23,181 nucleotides of DNA from Chloroflexi bacterium UBA6077. Its GTDB lineage: Bacteria > Chloroflexota > UBA6077. This document shows positions 15,766-22,741 of the stretch, one piece after another. The notes beneath the pieces were generated by a model, which saw nothing but the letters and a program-made list of their open reading frames with translations, was not told the DNA's origin and made no database searches. Where the stretch lies: positions 1 to 23,181 of the forward strand of contig DIXP01000007.1 in NCBI GenBank assembly GCA_002436065.1, given 5' to 3'. Numbering within the stretch: position 1 is the first letter of the stretch; the number at the start of each line of letters is the position of its first letter. A program made the translations under genes and the position numbers.

Positions 15766-15905
15766 ATCCTGGTTGGAGCAGGCGCGCATCCTGGTGCGGA
15801 CGCAAGCGCGTTGGCCCAGACCGGGGTGTCATGGCTACCTGGGGTGGGAATACCTGCTGGAGAAAGAGCAACACCGGCGAGCTGAAGCCAGGGAAATGCC
15901 AGGAT
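15766..15905 (+). promoter_or_regulatory. Structured leader of Mo-hydroxylase copy 2, class unknown
   Basis: ATCCTGG (15766-15772) can pair perfectly with CCAGGAT (15899-15905), enclosing 126 nt that contain further GC-rich helices, including CGCGC/GCGCG and a small TGCG/CGCA hairpin. The 3' portion GCTGAAGCCAGGGAAATGCC loosely recalls the 3' end of cobalamin riboswitches, but their central conserved core is missing. It lies between promoter and start codon of a Mo enzyme, so a cofactor-sensing leader is possible. Only the long-range pairing is directly supported. Confidence 0.3.
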
Positions 15906-15954
15906 GCAGCGAGGCTTAACGCCCAACACCACCTACATCCTGAAAGAGGGGACA

Positions 15955-18609
15955 ATGAAGAAGGTACACCTCAAGATCAACGGCCTTCCAAAGCAGGTCG
16001 TTGCGGGTCCAGAGATGGTGCTGCTGGACCTGCTCCGCGACAATCTCGGTCTCACAGGCACCAAGCAGTCCTGCGACCGCAAGGGCCAGTGCGGCTCCTG
16101 TACCGTCATCGTCAACGGTCGCGCCGTCAGGTCCTGCCTCTCAAAGGTCGCAGACCTCGATGGGGCTGAGGTCATCACGGTCGAGGGGCTCGGCACCCCG
16201 GATAACCCCCACCTCATCCAGGAGGCTTTCGTCCTCTCGGGCGCCATCCAGTGCGGCTTCTGCACCCCAGGCATGATCATGGCCACCAAGACCCTCCTCG
16301 ATAAGAACCTCAACCCCTCCACGGACGAGATCAAGCGAGCCCTCCGCGGCAACCTCTGCCGCTGCACCGGCTACGTCAAGATCATCGAGGCCGTCAAGCT
16401 CGCGGCTAAGTTCCTCCGTGGCGAGTCCACACCAGACCAGGTCCGACCAGACCCCAACGGCCCCGTCATGGGGGTCTCCCACCCTCGCCCTTCATCCATG
16501 CTCAAGGCCTGCGGTGTCGCCGACTTCTCCGCAGATATCATGATCCCAGGATCCCTCGAGGTCGCCGCCGTCCGTAGCCCTCACCCTCACGCCCTCATCA
16601 AGGGCATCGACTCATCGGCGGCCGAGTCCATGCCAGGGATCCTCGGTGTCATGACGGCCAAGGACATCAAGGGCACCAATCGACTCACCCTTTTCGTCTC
16701 GGACCGCCCCCTCCTGTGCGAGGATCGTGTCCGCAGCATCGGCGATCCGGTGGCTATAGTGGTGGCGGAGACGCGTGAGCAGGCCGTTGCGGCGGCAGAG
16801 GCCGTCGTCGTGGACTACGAACTTCTACCAGCCCTCCTGTCGCCTCACGATGCCATTGCCGAGGGCGCCATCAGGATCCATTCCGACTCCCCCAACCTCT
16901 GCTACAAGCAGCCACTGGTCAAGGGGGATGCCAACAAGGCCCTCGCCGAAGCAGCCGCCGTCGTCGAAGAACGCTTCACAACCCAACGCAACCACCAAGC
17001 CCCCATGGAACCGGAGGCAAGCGTCGCCTACTGGGAGGGAGAGGGGGAGGACGCGCAGCTCGTGGTCGTCGGCCGCAGCATCAACATTCACAAGCACCTC
17101 TCCATGCTCCAGGATGCCCTCGGATGGGAGAACATGCGCTACGAGGAGGCGTTCGTAGGCGGCCAGTTCGGTATCAAGCTGGAGATCACCTCCGAGGGGA
17201 TAGCAGCGGCAGCCGCCCTGCACTTCCGCAAGCCCGTCAGGTACATACCCAGTCTGGCCGAGTCTATGGCGCTAACACCCAAGCGCCACCCATTCGACAT
17301 GAGCATCAAGCTCGCCTGCGATGCCGAGGCCAAGCTGACCGCTCTCGAGATGGATTACTATGTGGACAACGGCGCCTACACCGCTGCCGGAAAGACGATG
17401 GTGAACCGAGCTATCTGGATGATGTGCGGTTCCTACCACATCCCCAACGTCAGGGCCGTCGGCCACTTGGTGTACACCAACAATCCTTACGGCAGCGCAG
17501 CCAGGGGAGCCGGACCACCTCAACAGCACTTCGCCCTCGAATGTGCCATGAATATGCTGGCTGAGAAGATGGGCATCGATCCCCTAGAGTTCCGAAGGCG
17601 CAACTCGCTATCGGTTGGCCAGCAGAAGTCCACAGGACCGGCAGTTGACCAATGGCCCTTCCCGGAGCTGTGCGACGCCATCAAGCCTCATTACGAACGA
17701 GCCTTGCGCGAAGCGGCCCCACATCGGAGCGGCGCCGTCCGGCGAGGTGTTGGCCTTGCAGCCGGCTCTTTCGGTGTCGGCGGGTCCTCTGATATTGCCA
17801 CGGTCGCCGTGGAGATGGACCCCGACGACGGAGTCACCATCTACGCCGCGGTGGCCGACCCCGGCGAGGGCAACGACTCCATGCTCACCCAGCTCACCGC
17901 CGATACCCTGAGTATCCCCCTGAGCAAGGTCCGGCTGGTGGTCAGGGACACCGACCGCACCACCTCCAGTGGGCCCGCTGCTGGCAGTCGGATCACATTC
18001 ATGATGGGTGGGGCACTGATGCTCGCCCTGGAACAGTTGAAGAGCGCGATGGCCGAGACCGGCGCCAACGGCTATGAGGCACTGAAGGACGCTGGAAAGC
18101 CAACCCGATACATCGGGACGAAGAAGAACCCCGACCTGGGTGGCATGGACCCAAAGACCGGCCAGGGACCTACCTTCCACAGTCAGATCCACGCCCTGCA
18201 ACTGGCCGAAATCGAGGTCAACACCGAGACCGGCGACGTGAAGGTACTCAAGATGACCTCGGCAGCCGATGCGGGAACGATCATCAACCCGCTGAATCTG
18301 GAAGGCCAACTGGAGGGCGGCATGGACCAGGGCGTCGGATGGGCCCTGCGCGAGGAGTTCGTGGCCGGCCAGACCAAGGATTGGGTCACCTTCAAGTTCC
18401 CCACCACACGCACCGCCTTCGATGTGGAGCTCGTTTTGAGGGAGACCCCAAAGCCGAACGGACCCAAGGGTGCCACCGGCATCGGCGAGATGACGATGGT
18501 TCCCACAGCTCCGGCAGTCATCAACGCGATCCATGACGCCTGCGGGATCTGGATAAAGGATCTTCCTGCCGCGCCGGTGAAGATCAAGGCGGCTCTCGCC
18601 AAAGGGTAA
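15955..18609 (+). CDS. Fused [2Fe-2S]/molybdenum hydroxylase, aldehyde oxidoreductase (Mop) type, copy 2
   Basis: An 884-aa paralogue of copy 1 with the same architecture and all cofactor residues: Cys40/46/49/61, Cys100/103/135/137, GGQFG, RGAGPPQ and Glu845. The start at 15955 follows GAGGGG at short spacing and gives the same N-terminus as copy 3 (K-V-H-L-K-I-N-G). After the shared 5' block the DNA and protein diverge from copy 1. Changes include the stretch after DNGAYT (TAAGKTMVNRAIWMMCG here against TSSGIGVVNRVIRMMAG), a region likely to shape the substrate channel, so substrates probably differ. It heads an operon: the TusE-like gene starts 8 nt after the stop codon. No FAD subunit is encoded nearby. 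Confidence 0.92.
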   Translation: MKKVHLKINGLPKQVVAGPEMVLLDLLRDNLGLTGTKQSCDRKGQCGSCTVIVNGRAVRSCLSKVADLDGAEVITVEGLGTPDNPHLIQEAFVLSGAIQCGFCTPGMIMATKTLLDKNLNPSTDEIKRALRGNLCRCTGYVKIIEAVKLAAKFLRGESTPDQVRPDPNGPVMGVSHPRPSSMLKACGVADFSADIMIPGSLEVAAVRSPHPHALIKGIDSSAAESMPGILGVMTAKDIKGTNRLTLFVSDRPLLCEDRVRSIGDPVAIVVAETREQAVAAAEAVVVDYELLPALLSPHDAIAEGAIRIHSDSPNLCYKQPLVKGDANKALAEAAAVVEERFTTQRNHQAPMEPEASVAYWEGEGEDAQLVVVGRSINIHKHLSMLQDALGWENMRYEEAFVGGQFGIKLEITSEGIAAAAALHFRKPVRYIPSLAESMALTPKRHPFDMSIKLACDAEAKLTALEMDYYVDNGAYTAAGKTMVNRAIWMMCGSYHIPNVRAVGHLVYTNNPYGSAARGAGPPQQHFALECAMNMLAEKMGIDPLEFRRRNSLSVGQQKSTGPAVDQWPFPELCDAIKPHYERALREAAPHRSGAVRRGVGLAAGSFGVGGSSDIATVAVEMDPDDGVTIYAAVADPGEGNDSMLTQLTADTLSIPLSKVRLVVRDTDRTTSSGPAAGSRITFMMGGALMLALEQLKSAMAETGANGYEALKDAGKPTRYIGTKKNPDLGGMDPKTGQGPTFHSQIHALQLAEIEVNTETGDVKVLKMTSAADAGTIINPLNLEGQLEGGMDQGVGWALREEFVAGQTKDWVTFKFPTTRTAFDVELVLRETPKPNGPKGATGIGEMTMVPTAPAVINAIHDACGIWIKDLPAAPVKIKAALAKG
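15973..16689 (+). repeat. Near-identical paralogue block, unit 2
   Basis: Counterpart of 9495-10211 at an exact offset of 6478 bp with no indels. Roughly 95% identical by eye, including most third codon positions. Differences cluster around 16168-16200 and 16393-16424. It carries Thr at residue 113, where copy 1 has Ala and copy 3 Asp. Confidence 0.85.
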
Positions 18610-18617
18610 TCGAAGTG

Positions 18618-18977
18618 ATGGAACAGATGGACCTCGCCATACGGCCAGGTGATGTAAGCCGCGTGTACCGTGCCATAGCAGGACGCACGGTCCTCTTCGA
18701 CGGTGAAGGGTTCCTATGGGACCCAAACGACTGGAGTGAGGAGTTGGCCACAGCTCTGGCAGGGGAATGCGGGCTTGAGGCGGTGGGCGAGGTCCACTGG
18801 AGGGTGATGCGTTTCCTAAGAGGATACTACAAACATTACGGGCGGGCTCCCTTAAACAAGCAGCTGAAAGAGGGAACAGGGCTGACTCTGCTGGAACTGG
18901 AAGCTCTGTTCCCCGGCGGAATCAAGCTGGGAGCCCGGCGCCTTGCCGGGCTCCCCAATCCCAAGAGTTGCATCTAG
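18618..18977 (+). CDS. DsrC/TusE-family sulfur-relay-like protein
   Basis: A 119-aa protein with the full DsrC/TusE pattern: DGEGFLWDPNDWSEELATAL (28-47), the HW pair (60-61) in EVHWRVMRFLRGYY, PLNKQLK, LEALFPGGIK, and a flexible C-terminal arm LAGLPNPKSCI with a penultimate cysteine (Cys118). In this family that cysteine accepts persulfide or forms a trisulfide. The second arm cysteine of true DsrC, 11 residues earlier, is Arg107 here, so it resembles TusE-like single-cysteine members and not dissimilatory DsrC. It sits 8 nt after a Mo hydroxylase gene and 11 nt before a cysteine desulfurase gene, suggesting it carries sulfur from the desulfurase to the molybdenum cofactor. That role is an inference. 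A GTG at 18615 is an alternative start. Confidence 0.88.
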   Translation: MEQMDLAIRPGDVSRVYRAIAGRTVLFDGEGFLWDPNDWSEELATALAGECGLEAVGEVHWRVMRFLRGYYKHYGRAPLNKQLKEGTGLTLLELEALFPGGIKLGARRLAGLPNPKSCI

Positions 18978-18988
18978 GGATCAGCAAG

Positions 18989-20152
18989 ATGAGCGACCGA
19001 GTTATATATCTGGACAACGCAGCCACCACCTTTCCCAAGCCTGGTAGGGTTTTCGATCGCATGGTGGAGACCTACGGTCGGCTGGGGGTATCTCCGGGAC
19101 GGGGGAGCTACGATCTGGCCGTCGAGGCCGAGCATCTGGTAGCCGAAACGCGGCTCAAGCTGGCCAGCTTTTTCGGAGCCCCCGACCCCGATCGCGTGGT
19201 CTTCGCCTCCAACGCCACCGACGCCTTAAACCTGGCCATTCAGGGAATGGTCGGGCCGGGGGATCACGTGGTCTCCACGAGACTGGAACACAACTCCGTG
19301 CTCCGTCCTCTCTTCCACCTCCGGGAGCGTGGGTGGATCGAGTACGATCTCGTCCCCTTCGACAACCAGGGTTTCGTGGACCCTCAGGAGATAGCCAGTG
19401 CAATCCGTCTCAACACCAGGCTGGTGGCCGTCACCCACGCCTCCAACGTCCTGGGAACCGTGCAGCCAGTCAGGGAGATCGCCCGCGTCTGCTCGGAGCG
19501 GGGCGTGCCTCTCCTGATCGATACAGCCCAAAGCGCCGGCCAGGTACCCATCGACATGGGCGGTTGGGGAGTCAGCGCCATCGCCTTCACGGGACACAAA
19601 TCGCTGCTGGGACCAACCGGTACCGGCGGCCTCGTGTGCTCACCCGATCTGCGGATAGAGCCAACCCGATTCGGTGGCACGGGGGTCGATTCCCAGAACC
19701 CACGCCACACCGCTACCTTCCCGCACCGCCTGGAGGCGGGCACCCTCAATCTGATGGGGATAATCGGTCTGTCAGCAGGGCTCGACTACCTGCTTGAGCA
19801 GGGCTTGGCTACCCTGCGACTGCAGGAGATGGCTCTGCTCAAGCGATTCCGTGAGGGCCTGGCCTCTCTCCCGAGAGTGACCCTGTACGGCTCGCCTCCC
19901 GGGGACAGCCATGTGCCCCTCATCCTCTGCAACGTCCAGGGGCTGAACCCCACCGATGTTGGCACGATTCTCGACGGCGATTACGGTATTGCCGTTCGCA
20001 CGGGCCTCCACTGCGCTCCACTGGTTCACACCGACTTGGGAACCATCTCCACCGGGGCAGTCCGCTTCAGCCTTGGGTACTCCACCACGGAGGAGGATAT
20101 CGACGCGGCATTGCGGGCCATGGCAGAGATCTCCGGAGGGCTCTCCCTGTGA
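18989..20152 (+). CDS. Cysteine desulfurase (class V aminotransferase fold, SufS-like)
   Basis: A PLP enzyme, 387 aa, that removes sulfur from cysteine as an enzyme-bound persulfide. Visible residues are YLDNAATTFPKP at the start, His101 (LEHNS), Asp178 (LLIDTAQSAG), the PLP lysine Lys204 (FTGHKSLLGPTG), and the catalytic Cys342 in RTGLHCAPLVH. This Cys context, with an N-terminus starting at the DNAATT strand, matches the desulfurase subgroup found beside molybdenum hydroxylase genes in several anaerobes. The ATG at 18989 has AGGGA 8 nt upstream; a TTG at 18968 would overlap the previous gene. It probably supplies the terminal sulfido ligand of the Mo cofactor through XdhC, perhaps via the TusE-like protein. 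The next gene overlaps its stop codon by 4 bp. Confidence 0.9.
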   Translation: MSDRVIYLDNAATTFPKPGRVFDRMVETYGRLGVSPGRGSYDLAVEAEHLVAETRLKLASFFGAPDPDRVVFASNATDALNLAIQGMVGPGDHVVSTRLEHNSVLRPLFHLRERGWIEYDLVPFDNQGFVDPQEIASAIRLNTRLVAVTHASNVLGTVQPVREIARVCSERGVPLLIDTAQSAGQVPIDMGGWGVSAIAFTGHKSLLGPTGTGGLVCSPDLRIEPTRFGGTGVDSQNPRHTATFPHRLEAGTLNLMGIIGLSAGLDYLLEQGLATLRLQEMALLKRFREGLASLPRVTLYGSPPGDSHVPLILCNVQGLNPTDVGTILDGDYGIAVRTGLHCAPLVHTDLGTISTGAVRFSLGYSTTEEDIDAALRAMAEISGGLSL

Positions 20153-20466
20153 TATACGGACTCCAGGACTACATGGTCTTCACCGCACTGATGGATTCCC
20201 TGGAGCAGGCTTTCCTCGCTCGCCAAGATAGCTTCGCTCCTCGATTGGCAGGATGGGGCGAGCGGTTCTTCGTCCATCTTGAACAGCATCACAGCGAATG
20301 GACCCTCGAGATGGTCTCGGTTTACGCGACGGCCCAGCAGATCCTCCAACATTATGTCCAACAACAATGTGGAGGCGGTCTCAGCCACATGATCTGCCGA
20401 CGGCCAGAAGGCTTCGTGGAGGCGGTTCTCATGCAGTTGGGGAAGCCGCAGAGTTCACTCAATTGA
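20149..20466 (+). CDS. Hypothetical protein, last gene of the desulfurase operon
   Basis: A 105-aa protein I do not recognise. Its GTG start overlaps the desulfurase stop codon (GTGA), which implies translational coupling and a shared process. It appears mostly helical and soluble, with no signal peptide or membrane segment. It carries two cysteines 9 residues apart, Cys74 (QQCGGG) and Cys83 (MICRRP), aromatic and histidine-rich stretches (FFVHLEQHHSEW, 40-51), and ends shortly after a probable helix. Possible roles are partner or activator of the desulfurase or a sulfur carrier, but no motif proves this. The alternative that it is non-coding is less likely given the tight overlap and lack of other explanation. 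Confidence 0.6.
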   Translation: MIYGLQDYMVFTALMDSLEQAFLARQDSFAPRLAGWGERFFVHLEQHHSEWTLEMVSVYATAQQILQHYVQQQCGGGLSHMICRRPEGFVEAVLMQLGKPQSSLN

Positions 20467-20534
20467 CCCGGCCTCCCGCCATCCTGTAGGCTGGCAGTGA
20501 GCCCAGTGCTCGGCCAAACTGGTTTCGACACCTA

Positions 20535-20596
20535 TCATCCTGAGCACGCTACACACTGTCATCCTGAGCGATTAGCGAAGGATCTCCTGTTACAGG
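20535..20596. repeat. Intergenic REP-like repeat element
   Basis: TCATCCTGAGC occurs twice, at 20535-20545 and 20559-20569 (24-bp period). The second copy continues into GCGAAGGATCTC, giving an imperfect inverted repeat ATCCT/AGGAT. A CCTGT-T-ACAGG palindrome follows (20586-20596). The consensus resembles a TCATCCTGAGCG...GCGAAGGATC repeat that I recall as widespread in intergenic regions of many bacterial genomes. It lies in the 255-bp gap between the desulfurase operon and xdhC, which holds no gene and no clear promoter. Confidence 0.5.
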
Positions 20597-20721
20597 TAGA
20601 CGCCTCTCGCCACGTTGAGCATGACAGCAGCTGGCAAAATCAATTTGGCGGACTACCAAGCGCTGTCTGAGTTGGATGTTCTAAGGGCGGTAATTCAAGG
20701 TTGACATGGGGGTTTCTGAGC

Positions 20722-21543
20722 GTGGCTGACTTCATCGCTGAGGTGATCAGAGGACTGAATGCGGGTGGGGTCGTCGCCGTGGCGACGGTGATCGGCCCTC
20801 CGGCAGCGGATACAAGCGTGCTCGGACGCAAGCTGGTGGTGACCCAAGACGGCGAGATCCTGGGTACCCTTGGATCAGCCTCCATCGACAGGCAAATAGC
20901 GAACAACCTCATGAGCACAATGGGGGAAGCCACAACTCCGCACCTCATCCCCTACCCCCTGTCCCCGAAGGAACAGGCGCGGCTCAATGTGGCAGTGCCC
21001 GAGCTGGAGCTGTTCCTGGAGTTCTTGGTGCCTGCCCCCACCCTCCTGATAGCGGGCGGCGGACACATCGCTGTGCCACTGTGCACGATGGGCAAGTCTC
21101 TTGGCTTCCGAGTTGCGGTCGTGGACGACCGCCCCGACTTCGCCAACCGAGAGCGATTCCCCGACGCCGACCAGGTGATCGCCGGAGATTTCGGCGAGGT
21201 CCTTGCTGGCAGGATACCCGTGAACAGCAGCAGCTATGTGGTAATCGTGACCCGAGGACACGCCAACGACGAGGCAGCGCTACGAGCGGTCCTGGAGTCT
21301 CACGCGGCCTACATTGGCATGATCGGCAGCTCCAAGAAGGTGAAGACCATAATGGATCGCATGCGCGAGTCCGGCGTTCCCCAGAAGCAACTGGACCAGG
21401 TGTACTCGCCCATCGGCCTCGATATCGCCGCGGAGACCCCCGCCGAGATCGCCTTGAGCATCCTGGCTGAGATCGTCCACTTGCGGCGTTGTGGAACTCC
21501 CCATCCTTCTTCTATGAAGCTAGCGACCAGGCAAGCACGGTGA
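20722..21543 (+). CDS. xdhC: XdhC-family Mo-cofactor sulfuration/insertion protein
   Basis: XdhC proteins bind the molybdenum cofactor, assist its sulfuration by a desulfurase and deliver it to xanthine-oxidase-family enzymes. This one has 273 aa from the GTG at 20722 (GGGGG 9 nt upstream); a TTG at 20701 is an alternative. The C-terminal Rossmann-like domain is well conserved: LLIAGGGHIAVPL (108-120), VVDDRP (133-138), VTRGH (176-180), IGMIGS (198-203) and ETPAEIALSILAEI (238-251). The N-terminal XdhC/CoxI domain is reduced: QDGEILGTLG is recognisable, but the usual GSTPR and CGG motifs are missing. These motifs occur in the separate small protein encoded 40 bp downstream, so the two may work together. 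Confidence 0.88.
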   Translation: MADFIAEVIRGLNAGGVVAVATVIGPPAADTSVLGRKLVVTQDGEILGTLGSASIDRQIANNLMSTMGEATTPHLIPYPLSPKEQARLNVAVPELELFLEFLVPAPTLLIAGGGHIAVPLCTMGKSLGFRVAVVDDRPDFANRERFPDADQVIAGDFGEVLAGRIPVNSSSYVVIVTRGHANDEAALRAVLESHAAYIGMIGSSKKVKTIMDRMRESGVPQKQLDQVYSPIGLDIAAETPAEIALSILAEIVHLRRCGTPHPSSMKLATRQAR

Positions 21544-21547
21544 TGAG

Positions 21548-21573
21548 CCGTGGGTTCCGGCAAGAACCCGCGG
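21548..21573 (+). promoter_or_regulatory. Intra-operon hairpin between the two xdhC-type genes
   Basis: CCGTGGGTTC (21548-21557) pairs with GAACCCGCGG (21564-21573) over 10 bp with one wobble and a CGGCAA loop. It fills nearly the whole gap between the xdhC stop codon and the AGGAGG of the next gene. It may set differential mRNA stability or attenuation. The structure is seen; the role is inferred. Confidence 0.45.
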
Positions 21574-21583
21574 TCAGGAGGCA

Positions 21584-21913
21584 ATGAGGATGCTCGAACT
21601 GTTTCGCCAGATAGCCCGGCGGCGGGATCTGGGAGAGAAGGTGGCCCTGGCCACCATCGTCAGGGCAAAGGGCTCAACCCCTCGTGAGCTTGGAGCCAAG
21701 ATGGCGGTCACTCAGGATGGCACCGTGCTTGGAACCATCGGAGGGGGGTACGGTGAGCACGAGGTGTGGAAGGTTGCCAAAGAGGTACTTCTAGTGGGCG
21801 AGCCACGCATGGTTCGCGTAGAACTAACCTCCGAAGTCGTAACAAATGAGGGTGCCGTCTGCGGAGGGATCATGGACGTCTTCGTGGAACCTGTCGGGTC
21901 TTCCCAGACATGA
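21584..21913 (+). CDS. Stand-alone XdhC/CoxI N-terminal domain protein
   Basis: A 109-aa protein that is only the first domain of an XdhC/CoxI protein: GSTPRELGAKM (30-40), QDGTVLGTIGGGYGEHEV (44-61) and VCGGIMDVFVEP (92-103) with Cys93. In full-length XdhC the equivalent cysteine lies in the domain associated with cofactor binding and sulfur handling. No Rossmann domain follows, and the next gene is a different protein (MocA), so this is not a frameshifted remnant of a longer gene. The start is clear, with AGGAGG 3 nt before ATG. It probably complements the larger XdhC upstream, whose own N-terminal domain lacks these motifs. Confidence 0.85.
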   Translation: MRMLELFRQIARRRDLGEKVALATIVRAKGSTPRELGAKMAVTQDGTVLGTIGGGYGEHEVWKVAKEVLLVGEPRMVRVELTSEVVTNEGAVCGGIMDVFVEPVGSSQT

Positions 21914-21932
21914 GCTAATGGGGCAATCCAGA

Positions 21933-22550
21933 ATGAGCAAGCGAGCAGCCGCAGTCATCCTGGCAGCAGGGGAATCCCGTAGGATGGGCCAATCCAAGGC
22001 TCTGTTGCCCTGGGATGGAGAGACTCTCATCACCTACCAGGTTCGGCAGCTGGCCATGGCAGGGATCCACCCCATCGTCGTCGTCCTGGGCCACCGTGCG
22101 GCAGAGGTCGGGGCGGCTCTCCAGAATTGCCCCGAGACGACCATGGTCGAGAACCGCCGCTACACCGAGGGCAAGACGACATCCATCCGAGCTGGAGCAG
22201 AAGCGCTGACCGCGGAGGTAGATGCAGTCCTCATACAGGCAGCGGACCAGCCTCGCAGTGCAGAGACCATCGCCCAGCTGATCTCCGATCACTTCGAAGC
22301 ACACGCTCTGATCTCTATTCCCGTCTACCAGGGCAAATGGGGCCATCCACCGGTCTTCTCCATCACCCTGCGACAGGAGCTTCTCAACCTGTCCGAGGAG
22401 CAACAGGGACTTCGAGAGGTGATACTTCGTCACAGGGAAGCGATCGTCGAAGTCCCTTTCAGCACTCCCGAGGTGCTGTGGAATCTGAACACCCCGGATC
22501 AGTACCAACAAGCCTTGGAGAACAAACGTACCACGAATACCCACAGGTGA
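21933..22550 (+). CDS. mocA: Molybdenum cofactor cytidylyltransferase (MocA-like nucleotidyltransferase)
   Basis: Transfers CMP from CTP to Mo-molybdopterin, making the cytosine dinucleotide form used by bacterial xanthine-oxidase-family enzymes. The protein has 205 aa, normal for MocA. The nucleotide-binding loop is LAAGESRRMGQSKALLPW (10-27). Other signatures are NRRYTEGKTTSIRAG (74-88), the metal-binding Asp105 in QAADQPR, GHPPVFS (137-143) and NLNTPDQY (184-191). The ATG at 21933 gives the standard N-terminus 19 bp after the previous stop codon; an ATG at 21918 and an overlapping upstream extension are less likely. Its place beside the XdhC proteins and three Mo hydroxylases supports Moco over other sugar-nucleotide substrates. 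MobA-type GMP transfer is less likely. Confidence 0.9.
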   Translation: MSKRAAAVILAAGESRRMGQSKALLPWDGETLITYQVRQLAMAGIHPIVVVLGHRAAEVGAALQNCPETTMVENRRYTEGKTTSIRAGAEALTAEVDAVLIQAADQPRSAETIAQLISDHFEAHALISIPVYQGKWGHPPVFSITLRQELLNLSEEQQGLREVILRHREAIVEVPFSTPEVLWNLNTPDQYQQALENKRTTNTHR

Positions 22551-22564
22551 GTCCCTGGTAGGGC

Positions 22565-22585
22565 GACTCGAGTCCACCCCGAGTC
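22565..22585 (+). terminator. Hairpin downstream of mocA
   Basis: GACTCG (22565-22570) pairs with CGAGTC (22580-22585) around a 9-nt loop, 14 nt after the stop codon. No T-run follows. It is a possible 3' end of the xdhC-mocA transcript. Confidence 0.35.
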
Positions 22586-22650
22586 CCGCGGCAATCCTAA
22601 GCAGTCCATCCAGAGCGACCCGCAGGCTTTGATTCGACCTATTGTAATAT

Positions 22651-22679
22651 TTGTTCTACTACATTCATCACAATAAGAT
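22651..22679 (+). promoter_or_regulatory. Promoter of Mo-hydroxylase copy 3
   Basis: TTGTTC (22651-22656), 17 bp, TAAGAT (22674-22679, 4/6). The -35 and spacer resemble those of copy 2 (about 16 of 20 positions). TTGT also occurs at 22642, giving a 9-bp period with TTGT at 22651, as in the modA promoter. The region is conspicuously AT-rich against its surroundings. The leader would be about 56 nt. Confidence 0.5.
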
Positions 22680-22741
22680 AGTCGCGAAACCGACAACCTA
22701 TTCAGTCATCCCAACAGCCATTCCGATCACGAGGAGGGAGC

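Noticed and set aside
15766..15905. Cobalamin riboswitch
   Set aside because: Only a GAAGCCAGG-like 3' segment matches; the central conserved core is missing, and no B12-related gene is present.
18618..18977. Dissimilatory DsrC
   Set aside because: Lacks the second C-terminal arm cysteine, and no dsrAB, dsrMK or tusBCD genes are nearby.
21584..21913. Frameshifted remnant of a full-length xdhC
   Set aside because: It has its own strong ribosome-binding site, ends after a complete domain, and is followed at once by mocA with no trace of a Rossmann domain.
15955..22550. Selenium-dependent molybdenum hydroxylase system
   Set aside because: The desulfurase type fits such loci, but no selD or yqeB/yqeC-like gene is visible in the window.
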